A stretch of DNA of 20,479 nucleotides from Candidatus Eiseniibacteriota bacterium (GCA_030639555.1 DAOWCM010000010.1:1-20479), one strand, 5' to 3'; counted from the stretch's first letter, positions 1 through 8,727 are shown. Numbers and translations: made by a program. Notes: a model not told the origin generated them from the sequence alone.

Positions 1-993
1 ATGTTCCTGGCCATCAACATTGGCGCCAGCGGAACCGCCCCCGCGTTTTCGGCCGCGTACGGAGCCAACCTCATCCGCCGCGAGCGCATCGCCGGCGTGT
101 TCGGCATCTTCGTCCTCGCGGGCGCTCTCATCGCGGGCAAGAAGGTCGCCATGACGATCAGCCGGGGCATCCTCCCCGAGGATGTCATGGGACTCACACT
201 GACAACCATCGTCCTCGTGTCGGTGGCGTTGTCCCTGCTGATGGCCAACCTGTTGAGAGTCCCGCAGTCGACGAGCCAGGCGACCATCGCCGCCCTCGTG
301 GGACCGGCAGTCTACTACGACGTCCTGAAAGCTCACAGGCTTCTGTTCGAGGTCATTCCCACGTGGCTCCTGCTACCGGTCGCGTCGTTCTTCCTGACGC
401 TCGCCATAGGGAAGCTCCTCTACACTCCACTCAACAAACGACTGACGAACGGGTTCTCGCGGGCTGCCGGCCACCCGTCTATCAAGATCGCTGTCCTCGC
501 GGCGTCGTGCTACGTGGCGTTCGCCATTGGCTCGAACAACGTCGCGAACGCGGCGGGGCCGATCATCGCCATGGCCATGAAGAGCATCGGCACACCCTCA
601 GAAGCGACGGCTCTCGTGATCATGATCTTCGCCACGCTTCTCATTGCCCCCTGCTTCGCAATAGGCAGCTCGCTCATGGGCGGAAGGGTGCTCGAGACGA
701 CGGGCCGTGAGATCGTCGAGTTCGGTCCGCTCGGAGCCGTGCTCGTAGCTGTCGTAACCGCGACGCTCCTTCTGGTCGCATCGGTGTCCCGAGGCATCCC
801 GACGTCGCTCGTCCAGATGAACACCGCCGCGATCATGGCACTGGCCGTGACAAAGGAAGGGTGGCGGTTCGTCGCGTCGCGGACGTCCGTCCGCAAGCTG
901 CTGGTCGTTTGGATCGTCGCGCCGCTGATGGCTCTGGGAATATCCTTCGGCCTGACCGCCCTGGCAGAGACGCTCGGACTCATGACACCGTAG
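1..993 (+). CDS. PiT-family anion permease, CysP-like (sulfate or phosphate), possibly cut at its 5' end by the window edge
   Basis: A very hydrophobic 330-residue protein with about nine or ten membrane segments, expected in the inner membrane. The family (PHO4/PiT) has two related halves, each with a GANDxxNAxG-type signature. The second half keeps it (AIGSNNVANAAGP, residues 175-187). The first half instead reads AINIGASG (residues 4-11), the form I associate with the CysP sulfate-permease branch typified by Bacillus. A conserved VPQSTSQ segment follows at 87-93. This favours sulfate or another oxyanion over classical phosphate uptake, but the substrate is not decided by sequence. The ATG sits exactly at base 1 and relatives have some residues before this point, so the true start may lie outside the window. 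The gene converges on the polysaccharide cluster with only 9 bases between the stop codons and appears unrelated to it. Confidence 0.85.
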   Translation: MFLAINIGASGTAPAFSAAYGANLIRRERIAGVFGIFVLAGALIAGKKVAMTISRGILPEDVMGLTLTTIVLVSVALSLLMANLLRVPQSTSQATIAALVGPAVYYDVLKAHRLLFEVIPTWLLLPVASFFLTLAIGKLLYTPLNKRLTNGFSRAAGHPSIKIAVLAASCYVAFAIGSNNVANAAGPIIAMAMKSIGTPSEATALVIMIFATLLIAPCFAIGSSLMGGRVLETTGREIVEFGPLGAVLVAVVTATLLLVASVSRGIPTSLVQMNTAAIMALAVTKEGWRFVASRTSVRKLLVVWIVAPLMALGISFGLTALAETLGLMTP

Positions 994-1002
994 CCGCGCG
1001 AC

Positions 1003-2733
1003 TCAGATCCAGTCGATGGTCGTGTGGAACTCGAAGGGAAGGCTCACCCGGAGCACTACATGCACGAACGTGTTGTGAATGGAGACGTTGAACCCCGGGT
1101 GCCAGCTGCCGTCCACGATGGCCGCGGAGGTCCCGAAGGGGAAGGTCATAGTACCCACGGCACGTCCGTCGAGGAAGAGCTCCACGATTCGGTCGCGGAC
1201 GCGCGCGGTCACATCCGGATGGACGTGGAAGAACCACTCCAGCAGGTGTTCGCCAACACCCTCGATGTTGTCGATGATCTCAACGCTGCTGTCTGCTACA
1301 CGCATCTTGCGATAGTGCCGCGGCCTGCCCGGAAGGAATCGGTAGCCCGTGTGTTCCGCGTACGCCCAACCATCGCGTTCGCCCGCCTCTGACACGCGTG
1401 CGCGCCGGCCGCAGCGGTGCGACGCCCACAGTTCGCTCTGCTCTTCCTCGTCGATGCGCACCGTGTTGTGCGCGGCGGTCTGGCGCTGCTCCAGGCGCTC
1501 GGGCCCGGGTTCGTAGGTCGACACGCCGGAGTTGACGAAGAACCTCCGGCCATCGCGAGACAGCTCGAAGCTGAGCGACTCGCTGTGAGCGTGTCCGGGC
1601 TGGTATCGTGGCTGTGGCGCGCCTGCGTCGAAGACGGCAACGGTGCGGCCGTCCGCCGACGATAGGCGGAAGAAGCCGGTGTCCCTGAGCCGGTGCACGC
1701 CCCTGAACTCCCTCCGCTCTGAAGCGAGCCCCAGTCTTTCGACGTAGTCGACGAGATCATCACGCGTGGCGGCGGCCCCGAACGTCGTGTCGTTAAAGAA
1801 GGACATCCCGCCGTCCGGGTGGGTCATAGCCTCGAGCCATTCCAGCATCGCGAGGGCCTTGCCCTTCAGTCGAGGACGCGCATCACGCCACTCGCGGGGG
1901 ACTCCCTCGGGGAAGACGTCCCACAGGTTCAGCACGTCCAGAAGCTGCTCCAGCACGACCGCGTGGTACGTAGGAGAGCGCTCGTAATGCCCGCCGTCGT
2001 CGCGCACCTGCTCCTCCAGCTCGTGAAAGAGAAGTGCTACTCCCCTGTTCGCCCAGCGGTCGCCCTCCTCCCCTCCGAAGAAGAGGCCACCGATGGTCAG
2101 CGCCACGGCGTTGGCCATGACATGATTGGCCGCGATGTCGAACTCAACGCGGCGCTCGAGGAAGCGGAGTTGTGAGGCCAGGCTGTCGAGGATCCGGTCG
2201 CCAGGCAAGCCAGGGCCCGGTGCGCCGGCGAGCGAGCCGGCCCCCCCGTTCTCGAGCAGCAGCACCCACTTGATCCAGTTGACCACGCGGATGGAGATAG
2301 GATACGGGTCCCACGTGTCCGGCGTGCCGGGCGGGTTCGCATCAATCCAGGAGTCGACGAGACTTGCGGCCTGCCTGGCGCTAAGACGACCGACCCGGCC
2401 CCCGCCGCCGGGGCGCTCGTCGCCGCCCGTCGCACACTGCGGCAGGTCCGCGAAGTAGTTGAGCGTGTAGACCCACAGCAGCGGCACGTCGGACGGCCGC
2501 CAGTCCATGCCGCCGGCGAACTCGCGGTCGATGTTGAGCAGACGAATGCGGGCTGGAGTGAGCCAACCGTCCTCACGGGTGATCGGTCGCAGCAGAGAGG
2601 CCGAGGGGGCGCGTCGGGCCGGGGCCGGCTCCGAGCTCGGGCGCGGCCTCACCACGCGCCGCGCCACGCGCGTCCATACCTGGCGCGGGCGGAGATGCAC
2701 TACTGTTCGGAAGTAGCGCCCGACAGCACTCAT
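1003..2733 (-). CDS. Heparinase II/III-family polysaccharide lyase-like protein
   Basis: A 576-residue protein with the two-part layout of the heparinase II/III family. An alpha-helical N-terminal toroid (about 80-340) contains the ANHVMANA segment around H204. A C-terminal beta-sandwich (about 350-570) contains GHAHSESLSFEL (380-391), NSGVSTY (401-407) and AAHNTVRID (420-428). The His and Tyr residues there match the usual active-site regions. Members cleave uronate-containing polysaccharides by beta-elimination. Copies inside EPS clusters are thought to trim or release the polymer, or to be non-catalytic partners. No clear signal peptide is seen: the N-terminus is Arg-rich and not hydrophobic, so export is uncertain. 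Its ATG overlaps the TGA of the upstream gene as ATGA, implying translational coupling. It is the last gene of the series. The Gly-rich stretches at about 101-115 and 163-178 look like lineage-specific loops. Confidence 0.85.
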   Translation of the reverse strand: MSAVGRYFRTVVHLRPRQVWTRVARRVVRPRPSSEPAPARRAPSASLLRPITREDGWLTPARIRLLNIDREFAGGMDWRPSDVPLLWVYTLNYFADLPQCATGGDERPGGGGRVGRLSARQAASLVDSWIDANPPGTPDTWDPYPISIRVVNWIKWVLLLENGGAGSLAGAPGPGLPGDRILDSLASQLRFLERRVEFDIAANHVMANAVALTIGGLFFGGEEGDRWANRGVALLFHELEEQVRDDGGHYERSPTYHAVVLEQLLDVLNLWDVFPEGVPREWRDARPRLKGKALAMLEWLEAMTHPDGGMSFFNDTTFGAAATRDDLVDYVERLGLASERREFRGVHRLRDTGFFRLSSADGRTVAVFDAGAPQPRYQPGHAHSESLSFELSRDGRRFFVNSGVSTYEPGPERLEQRQTAAHNTVRIDEEEQSELWASHRCGRRARVSEAGERDGWAYAEHTGYRFLPGRPRHYRKMRVADSSVEIIDNIEGVGEHLLEWFFHVHPDVTARVRDRIVELFLDGRAVGTMTFPFGTSAAIVDGSWHPGFNVSIHNTFVHVVLRVSLPFEFHTTIDWI

Positions 2734-4109
2734 ACCCCGGGGCCCCTTTCCAGCAGCTTGAGCTTCCCGCGCTCTGTGAGCGGGATGTCGTCGACCACCT
2801 CGACGGACATGTCCAGCTCGTCCCCTACCTTCGCGCGGTAGGCCTCCAGAATGGCGGCCTCGTCGGCCTCGGAGAACCCCGGAGTCGTCATCACTCTGAG
2901 AACGCAGCGTCCGGGTGCATCCTGGTAGTACTGGTATCGCGCGACGTGCGAGAAGATCTCACCGTGCATGTTGAGCGCCGCGATCGACATCCTCGCGCCC
3001 GACCTGCCCTCCAGCATGTCCTGCTTCCATCTTCCTTCGATGTCCGTGAAGCGGTCCCAGTGCCTGCCGCAATCGCAGTAGAATTCGGCGAGGGTCGCGA
3101 AGTCGCCCGTGCGATAGCGCACCAGGGGCAGCGACCTGTTCAGGAGTCCGGTGCCGACGAGCTCGCCTCGCTCGCCCGGGCTGCGGCACGTCGAGCCGTC
3201 TTCAGCGACGATCTCCACGATGCCATAGTCGGGCGTGTGGTGGTGGACGTCGCTCACCTCGCACGGGCCGGAGATGATAAGCCGCTCAGCGTGGCCGTAT
3301 GTCGGAAAGACACGGGCGTCGAAGGCCTGCCCTATCCGCTCCGCCTGCGCGGGCGAGCACGCTTCCGACCCAAGCATCACGGCGCGCACTCGCTTGAACA
3401 GGCGGGTGAGGTCGTTCCGCAGAACGTACTTCGCGAGCAGGTCTATGCCGGAGGGATACCCCTGGAAGTAACTGGGATCGTAGCGAACCAGCTCGTCGAC
3501 GTAGAGCTTGAGCGTGCTCTCGCTCATGTGGAACGGCGAGAACTGAAGCTCGTTGTAGATGGGGTTCGGCTGCCAGTAAATACCGGGCCTCAGGTTCGGG
3601 AACGGGACGCCGCGGAACGTGGCCTTTCGGCAGCGCGGCGTGTACCCGACGCGATTCCAGAGGCGATGGACGAACGCGGTCTCGACAGATTGTGACGCGT
3701 CGTCCACGAGGAGATGGAGCTGGTTGCCGCTCGTTCCCCCGGTCGTGATCTCGTAGTGCGGGATCTTCTCGAGATCGCGCGGCAGGTAGCGGCGCATGTC
3801 GTCCTGAAGCGCGGACTTGTCGACGACAGGGAACTCACGCAGGGCCTCGAGTGGCTTGAGGCGCTCGACAGCGGACCGGAGCGAGCGGTACACGGGGACC
3901 TGGTCGGTGACGAAGGCGAGCGTCTCACCCAACGTCCTCTCCTGATACGCAAGCACGTCCTCCCGAGACGCCGTTTCGAACGCGCCGTGCCGCGCCATCA
4001 CCTCACGGTAGGCCCGCCCGGCGATCCAGGAGAACGGGATGAGGTTGACCGCACGGGTCAGCCCGAGGGGAAGCGACTCATAAACGCGACGTTTGAGCGG
4101 AAAAGACAC
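2730..4109 (-). CDS. PaaK/CapK-like adenylate-forming enzyme (phenylacetate-CoA ligase family)
   Basis: A 459-residue member of the ANL adenylate-forming superfamily, closest in layout to the CapK/PaaK group often found in capsule and EPS clusters. Visible core motifs are the phosphate-binding loop TTGGTSGNQ (122-130), YGHAER (271-276) for adenine and carboxylate contacts, YRTGD (332-336) for ribose binding, and a C-terminal RGKLKLL (447-453) containing the usual catalytic lysine. Such enzymes activate a carboxylic acid with ATP. In EPS clusters the acid and acceptor are generally unknown, and acyl or amino-acid decoration of the glycan is a reasonable inference. The start is GTG at 4109, preceded by a good Shine-Dalgarno (GAGGTG, 5 bases before GTG once the ACAAA spacer is counted). 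It is separated from the methyltransferase gene by 214 bases but overlaps the next gene by four. Confidence 0.85.
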   Translation of the reverse strand: MSFPLKRRVYESLPLGLTRAVNLIPFSWIAGRAYREVMARHGAFETASREDVLAYQERTLGETLAFVTDQVPVYRSLRSAVERLKPLEALREFPVVDKSALQDDMRRYLPRDLEKIPHYEITTGGTSGNQLHLLVDDASQSVETAFVHRLWNRVGYTPRCRKATFRGVPFPNLRPGIYWQPNPIYNELQFSPFHMSESTLKLYVDELVRYDPSYFQGYPSGIDLLAKYVLRNDLTRLFKRVRAVMLGSEACSPAQAERIGQAFDARVFPTYGHAERLIISGPCEVSDVHHHTPDYGIVEIVAEDGSTCRSPGERGELVGTGLLNRSLPLVRYRTGDFATLAEFYCDCGRHWDRFTDIEGRWKQDMLEGRSGARMSIAALNMHGEIFSHVARYQYYQDAPGRCVLRVMTTPGFSEADEAAILEAYRAKVGDELDMSVEVVDDIPLTERGKLKLLERGPGV

Positions 4110-4224
4110 TTTGTCACCTCAGGGGCAGGCGATCCGGATGCGCCTGCGGCTCGGCACCGGCGCGGGTCAGCCAGCGACTTTGCGCCTTGTCTCGGATCGA
4201 AACGCGTCTCAGCCGCGAGGGTGC

Positions 4225-4245
4225 GGTGGCGCGGAACGCGCCGCC
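4225..4245. repeat. Short GC-rich inverted repeat in the methyltransferase/PaaK-like intergenic gap
   Basis: Arms GGCGCG and CGCGCC (4228-4233 and 4237-4242) pair perfectly around the loop GAA, and two further G-C pairs lie outside one mismatch. A second small stem (CCGCC, GCA loop, GGCGG) overlaps it at 4241-4253. No run of T follows on the minus strand, so it is not a canonical intrinsic terminator. It lies in the widest gap of the otherwise tight downstream gene series (4110-4323), where nothing else was recognised, so an attenuator or mRNA-processing hairpin is possible. Confidence 0.35.
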
Positions 4246-4323
4246 GCAGGCGGCCCCCTTGCAGGTTACGTGACACCAAACCTCGTCGGCTGCATACGGT
4301 AGTCTGGGCTCTCACGCAGTGCG

Positions 4324-5286
4324 CTATCTTCTCCTGGCGACAGCAACGACTGTCTGCGGTCGGCCGAGCTTCGGCGCAATTCGCCCGATTCGATACCGCA
4401 GGAGATACTTCGCGTACTGCTCACCACGCTTGGTGAGCGCTCTCGGCCTGAGTCCGCGGGCGGACTGGTGCGATTTGTCCACGCCGGAATCTGCGTGCTC
4501 CGCTGCAGCAGCCGGGCGACTGCTTGACGAATCCGCCGCAGGTAGCCACGTCTTGAACACAGTGAGCACCCGGGACGCCGCGAGCTGCGGGAGTATTGAA
4601 TAGGCGTAGGTGCGTGTCAGTTCGAACCCGGTCCGTTCCAACAGTTGACGTATGCTGCGAAGGCCGAAGAAGAACAGATGGTCAGGATACTGGAAGGATG
4701 GGATGCACCTGAAGTAGCTCTCGCCGACATCAGCCAGGTTGCCTGTCTCGAACACCAATACGCCGCCCTCCTTCAGGGCGCGATGCATAGCAGTGAACTC
4801 GGCAAGCGGGTCGAAGAAGTGGCTGAGAACGTCGCAGTGGTAGATGACATCGAATCGCTTCCCGCCAAAGGAGGCCTCTCGCAGCGGCGACTCCTCACAC
4901 GGGATGCCGAGCTCCTCCCTGATGAATCGAGCCTGTATCGGATTCGGCTCGATGCCATGTGGCGAGAAACCCCTGTTGCGGGCTTCATCCAAGAAATGGC
5001 CCCCTCCGCAACCTAGCTCCAGAATGTCCCTTCCCTCTGCAAAGGACGAGACTATCGCGAGATTGTGCCTGGCGCGAAGCCGTCTGGAGTACCCCGTCGA
5101 GATGTGCGACTCGGCACACACATGTGCGCAGTCACTTGCATAGATACCCAGCACATCGTCACGGGAAGGCCGCGGCGATACGTAGATCAGACCGCACTGA
5201 CAGCAACGTCTACCAGTGAATCCATTCTCGTGGATTGCGATCTCGTCGTTGTGTCTGCCGCACAGAATGCACGCCACATCTTCCAT
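4324..5286 (-). CDS. Class I SAM-dependent methyltransferase with N-terminal Cys4 zinc-ribbon-like module
   Basis: A 320-residue protein. Residues 6-31 hold CxxC...CxxC (C6, C9, C28, C31) followed by GLIYVSPRP, the N-terminal metal-binding lead-in seen in many sugar and EPS-cluster methyltransferases. The SAM-binding motif I is ILELGCGGG (about 88-96). The later segments FDVIYHCDVLSHFFDP and ALKEGGVLVFET match the Methyltransf_23-type Rossmann fold. It is expected to be cytoplasmic and to methylate a sugar nucleotide or glycan intermediate; the acceptor is unknown. The residues after about 255, rich in Ser, Arg and Ala, look like a non-conserved linker before a basic tail. It lies 25 bases downstream of the stop of the GT4 gene in the same direction, consistent with an operon. 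A weak GATGGGG precedes the ATG. Confidence 0.85.
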   Translation of the reverse strand: MEDVACILCGRHNDEIAIHENGFTGRRCCQCGLIYVSPRPSRDDVLGIYASDCAHVCAESHISTGYSRRLRARHNLAIVSSFAEGRDILELGCGGGHFLDEARNRGFSPHGIEPNPIQARFIREELGIPCEESPLREASFGGKRFDVIYHCDVLSHFFDPLAEFTAMHRALKEGGVLVFETGNLADVGESYFRCIPSFQYPDHLFFFGLRSIRQLLERTGFELTRTYAYSILPQLAASRVLTVFKTWLPAADSSSSRPAAAAEHADSGVDKSHQSARGLRPRALTKRGEQYAKYLLRYRIGRIAPKLGRPQTVVAVARRR

Positions 5287-5311
5287 GAACGCCCCATCTC
5301 GTGAGAGCCGG

Positions 5312-6364
5312 CTAGCTCCGCGTTAGACTGCGACAGTACTCCAGGAATTTCTCCTGCCAGACTTCGTCGGAGAACTGCTCGCGGATCCTTCGGACTCCCT
5401 CGCGCAGCCGCGCGTATAACCCCTTGTCTTCCACGAGTGACAGCATGGCATCATGAAGGGCGCCCGCATCACGCGGATCCACGAGCAGGCCGGTGACACC
5501 CTCGTCGACGAGCTCCGGTATGGCCCTCCACCTGGTCGACACAACCGGGAGCCCGGCAGCGTAGGCCTCGAGAATGACGCCGGGGTAGCCCTCCCCCCCG
5601 TAGTAGCTCGGCAGCACCAATGCGTCGTGCGCCACCAGAACACCGTGGACATCCCCGGGGCGAACAGCCCCCCGGTAGTAGACCCGCTCCAGACCCGCAA
5701 ACTCGTCTTCGGCTATGTCGAAGCCAAGGATCCCGTAGACGTCCACCGACAAACCGCTGGGCAGGCGCTCCCCCGCTGCCAGAAGCTCGCGGACGCCCTT
5801 GCCGCTGTGAATCTGCCCGAGGAAGACGAATCTGCGACAGTCCCGAGCACCCGTTCCCGTCAGCTTCGGCATGGCCCTGCTGTTAGGTAGCCACTCCGCA
5901 GAAAGGCCGGTTGCCCTCCCGCGCTCGACGAGATCCAACGTCTCGGCAAGATACAGGTCGGCCCGGCGCAGAGCCCAGAGTGCGCACGCGCGACGTACCG
6001 GACCGTATTCCAGGAAGTCACTCCCCCCGAACTTACGAATGATGAGCGGGATCCTGCTGCGGCGTGCCGCGCATACGGCGAGCGGCCCCAGCAGATGCAG
6101 CCCGGTCGTGGAGACGTGGAGCGCCGCGACGTCCGCGCCTCGCATCCCGCGGAATACGCTCCAAGCCAGTCTCAGAAGCCTGAGCGGCCCCGCCGCTCCG
6201 CTTCCTCTCACGCCAACCGTATTCACCACTGTCACCGTGATGCCCGGGCGGTCCCCGAGCGCTTCAACGAGGGATCTGAACAGGACGGTTGTCCCTCCCA
6301 CCGGCGGGGGCTCGGGGCCGATCATCAATATCCGGATGGGGCTCCCTCGGGTGGCTTGGCTCAC
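5312..6364 (-). CDS. Glycosyltransferase family 4
   Basis: GT-B fold glycosyltransferase of about 350 residues. The N-terminal donor-site lead is IRILMIGPEPPPVGGTT, a typical GT4 glycine-rich entry. FVFLGQIHSGKG begins the C-terminal Rossmann half. GEGYPGVILEAYAAGLPVV contains the EX7E pair that contacts the nucleotide-sugar. I place the start at GTG 6364, not at an ATG 27 codons upstream. The GTG overlaps the preceding stop as GTGA and has a strong GGAGGAG site (6369-6375), while the extra residues are a low-complexity Arg/Pro-rich stretch lying inside the upstream gene. It likely adds one sugar to the lipid-linked repeat unit on the cytoplasmic face of the inner membrane; donor and linkage cannot be read from sequence. 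Confidence 0.88.
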   Translation of the reverse strand: MSQATRGSPIRILMIGPEPPPVGGTTVLFRSLVEALGDRPGITVTVVNTVGVRGSGAAGPLRLLRLAWSVFRGMRGADVAALHVSTTGLHLLGPLAVCAARRSRIPLIIRKFGGSDFLEYGPVRRACALWALRRADLYLAETLDLVERGRATGLSAEWLPNSRAMPKLTGTGARDCRRFVFLGQIHSGKGVRELLAAGERLPSGLSVDVYGILGFDIAEDEFAGLERVYYRGAVRPGDVHGVLVAHDALVLPSYYGGEGYPGVILEAYAAGLPVVSTRWRAIPELVDEGVTGLLVDPRDAGALHDAMLSLVEDKGLYARLREGVRRIREQFSDEVWQEKFLEYCRSLTRS

Positions 6365-7512
6365 GGCGCTCCTCCGCCTCCGCGGCACCTTAGCCCGATG
6401 CGGCTCGACACTGCCGCTACCGTACGCTCCGCGTTCTTTCTCCACGTGTACTCGCTGCAGACAAGCGCTCGCCCGCGAGACCCCAAGCTCAAGCAGAGCT
6501 CACGGTCGCCTAGCAAACGGCGGAGGCACCCCGTCAGCTCCTGATGGTCGCCGGGACGGAACAGCAGGGCGTGTTCCTCGTGCGTGACAACCTCTCTCAG
6601 AACAGGAATGTCGGGGAGCACCACCGGTCTGCCCGAAGCCAGGTACTCAAACAGCTTCATTGGTGAACCGTAGTCGTTCGAGTGCGCCAGCACCAGCACC
6701 CTTGACCGACGCATGAGGTTCTGGACGCTCGCGTGGTCCACTGGTCCCAGGAACTCCACTCTGTCCGCGACACCCAGTTCATCCGTCCTCGCACGTAGGG
6801 ACGCCGTCGCGCCCCGTCCGGCAAGGAGCATTCGCGTATCATCCTCCAAACCAGCAAGGGCGTCGATAAGCAGCTCTACCCGCTGCCACCGCTTGAAGTT
6901 ACCAACGAAGAGAATCCCGGAGGTCTGCTCTTCCGGTACACGTTCCCCGTCCGGCTCACAGTTGCAGCCGTTGTGCACCGCGAACACGCGGGTGGCATCC
7001 AGCCCGGACTCGAGCAGGCGAGCACGCATCACGTCAGATACGGTGATTACGACATCCGCCCGCCTGAGCGCTGCCGTCTCGCAGCGACGAGCCGCGCGGA
7101 GCAGAAAGCTCGGCCCGCGTGACAGAAGGTGCGTCTCTTCGCGCAACGTGGCGTTGACCTCCACAACGAATCGACGGCGCACGAGCGCGAGAAGGAAGTA
7201 GGAAGGCGAGAGGTCGTAGTAGTGCCTGATGTAGGGAATGTGGTCGGAGGTCAAACACGAGAGGAAGACGGCCCACGGAAGCAAGAGCTCGGAAATCGCA
7301 CCGAGCAGAGGACCCACAACGGGAACGCCTCGCCGGCGCAACAGAAACTCCAACATACCGAACCGAACGATGACGGCCCTGCACCCGAGCTCTCTCATCC
7401 CGCCGGCTGTCTCATTCAGGTGTATCCACGGTGCCGCCAGCTCATCCAGCGCCACGGATGGATGCGCGACGAACCGCAGTCCACCAACGGGTGTGACCTT
7501 ATGGACGCTCAT
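6361..7512 (-). CDS. Glycosyltransferase family 4, intact sister of the broken copy at 15318-16031
   Basis: A GT-B glycosyltransferase of about 383 residues. The N-terminal half carries AHPSVALDELAAPWIH and the unusual IRHYYDLSPSYFLL...FVVEVNATLREETH. The linker holds VITVSDVMRARLLESGL, then AVHNGCNCEPD and ILFVGNFKRWQRV opening the C-terminal half. The donor-site segment is SPMKLFEYLASGRPVVLPD, a GT4 form that keeps the second Glu of the EX7E pair but not the first. The ATG at 7512 is preferred over the GTG two codons upstream, because GAGG sits correctly before the ATG and overlaps the GTG. Its first 13 bases overlap the end of the polymerase gene. Most of its length aligns with the broken GT4 at 15.3-16.0 kb, so the two are paralogues. 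It should act on the lipid-linked repeat unit. Confidence 0.87.
   Translation of the reverse strand: MSVHKVTPVGGLRFVAHPSVALDELAAPWIHLNETAGGMRELGCRAVIVRFGMLEFLLRRRGVPVVGPLLGAISELLLPWAVFLSCLTSDHIPYIRHYYDLSPSYFLLALVRRRFVVEVNATLREETHLLSRGPSFLLRAARRCETAALRRADVVITVSDVMRARLLESGLDATRVFAVHNGCNCEPDGERVPEEQTSGILFVGNFKRWQRVELLIDALAGLEDDTRMLLAGRGATASLRARTDELGVADRVEFLGPVDHASVQNLMRRSRVLVLAHSNDYGSPMKLFEYLASGRPVVLPDIPVLREVVTHEEHALLFRPGDHQELTGCLRRLLGDRELCLSLGSRGRALVCSEYTWRKNAERTVAAVSSRIGLRCRGGGGAP
6369..6375 (-). promoter_or_regulatory. Ribosome binding site deciding the GTG start of the GT4 gene
   Basis: GGAGGAG on the minus strand ends four bases before the GTG at 6364 (six bases from the GGAGG core). It lies inside the 3' end of the upstream GT4 gene. 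Together with the GTGA stop/start overlap it supports the shorter protein. Confidence 0.75.
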
Positions 7513-8722
7513 TCGCACCTCGGGCTAGAGTGACGAGAATCGCTCCCGAGATAGGAATCAGCTCGTTCGAGGACAGATCACCGCTCATTTGCGCATTCGC
7601 CACAGCGAAGGCGTACAGCGCCAGAGCAGTCGCGACCAAACCCCTCCAGGCTCTCCCTTGTTCTGCGGCGCCTCCGGCGAACTGTCGCCGCAGCGCCACG
7701 AGCGGGGCCACAATAACCACCACGAGCAATGCGAGCCCGACCACCCCTCCTTCATAGAGAGTCTCAATCAGGACGTTGTGCGGATAGTCCCTGACGTCCG
7801 CACTCCGGGAAAGATGTGAGAACGCGCCCGTCCCATAGCCAAAGATCATGTTGAGGACTGAACCCCTACCAAACCCGTCGAGCGCCAGCTCCCAGGACTC
7901 CATCCTTCGACCCAGGGAGGCGGCCCCGGTCCCCAGGATGCGTCCACCAATGATGTCGTGCTCGGAGAACATCGGGGCCACAGAGGAGAGTACCAGGATG
8001 ACCAGCACTAGCATTGCAATCGTGGCGACCCGCGTCTTCGTCCCACCTCGAGCAAACGCGAATACGGCCGCTGCGAGGACGACCCCGACTATCGGGGCCT
8101 TCGACCCAGTCGCGAGCATGTAGGCGAACATCACGGGGATCGCCGGGATCGCCAAGAACGACAGTTTCCCCACCGGCCTGTCCGTGAGATACCAGATCAT
8201 GACGAGGATTGAGACGCCCATCCCTCGCGCCAGCCAGATGGGATTGCCGGTGTCGCCCAGACTGAGACGGAAGAACAGGTTTGCGCTCGCCAGGATGCCG
8301 AACGGGTGGCCCTCGGAGAGCCACAGAATGAGAACGTAGGCGATCCCTCCCACACCTATTCCTACCAGGAACAGGTGCACAAGCCGCTGCGTCCGAAAGA
8401 CATTGAAAAGGGCGACAGAGAAGAGACCCCAGGAGAACGACATCAGGAGCAGCTTGACGGCGCCGTGGACAGGGGAGCGCGAGTGCAGCAGTCCAACGAG
8501 CAGGAGGAGCAGCAGCGCGAGGGAAGCTCGGTGGAACGACGTAAGCTCGATGTTTCGACGGGTAGCCACAGAGTACACGACGGCGTAGGAGAAGAGCAGA
8601 AACGCCGGCGCGGAGCGTATAAAGTGCACTCCGAAAGCAGCTGAGAGAGCGGGCCCGAGAACCAGCAGGAGACCAACTATGACGGCGGTGGTGGACAAGT
8701 ACCTGTCACTGGAGAGCCGCAT
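7499..8722 (-). CDS. Wzy-like polymerase / O-antigen ligase family membrane protein
   Basis: About 407 residues with roughly ten to twelve hydrophobic segments and a larger loop near 250-315. That loop carries FGYGTGAFSHL...DYPHNVLIE, the PHN motif (about 313-315) characteristic of the O-antigen ligase/Wzy_C superfamily. Family members polymerise lipid-linked repeat units or ligate glycans at the periplasmic face. Next to Wzz- and Wza-like genes, polymerase is the better guess. The start is uncertain. ATG 8722 lies five bases after the upstream stop and is used here. A TTG at 8731 would overlap the stop as TTGA and has AGGGG upstream. An earlier ATG at 8785 would add 21 residues overlapping the Wzz-like gene and is less likely. 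A truncated relative of its C-terminal half lies at 19030-19596. Confidence 0.85.
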   Translation of the reverse strand: MRLSSDRYLSTTAVIVGLLLVLGPALSAAFGVHFIRSAPAFLLFSYAVVYSVATRRNIELTSFHRASLALLLLLLVGLLHSRSPVHGAVKLLLMSFSWGLFSVALFNVFRTQRLVHLFLVGIGVGGIAYVLILWLSEGHPFGILASANLFFRLSLGDTGNPIWLARGMGVSILVMIWYLTDRPVGKLSFLAIPAIPVMFAYMLATGSKAPIVGVVLAAAVFAFARGGTKTRVATIAMLVLVILVLSSVAPMFSEHDIIGGRILGTGAASLGRRMESWELALDGFGRGSVLNMIFGYGTGAFSHLSRSADVRDYPHNVLIETLYEGGVVGLALLVVVIVAPLVALRRQFAGGAAEQGRAWRGLVATALALYAFAVANAQMSGDLSSNELIPISGAILVTLARGANERP

Positions 8723-8727
8723 CCAAG

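Noticed and set aside
994..1002. Bidirectional terminator between the permease and the lyase
   Set aside because: Only nine bases lie between the two convergent stop codons and no stem with a T-run is visible around them.
2946..3695. 249-residue plus-strand open frame
   Set aside because: It lies antisense to the PaaK-like gene, whose motifs are unambiguous; the predicted protein has no recognisable domain.
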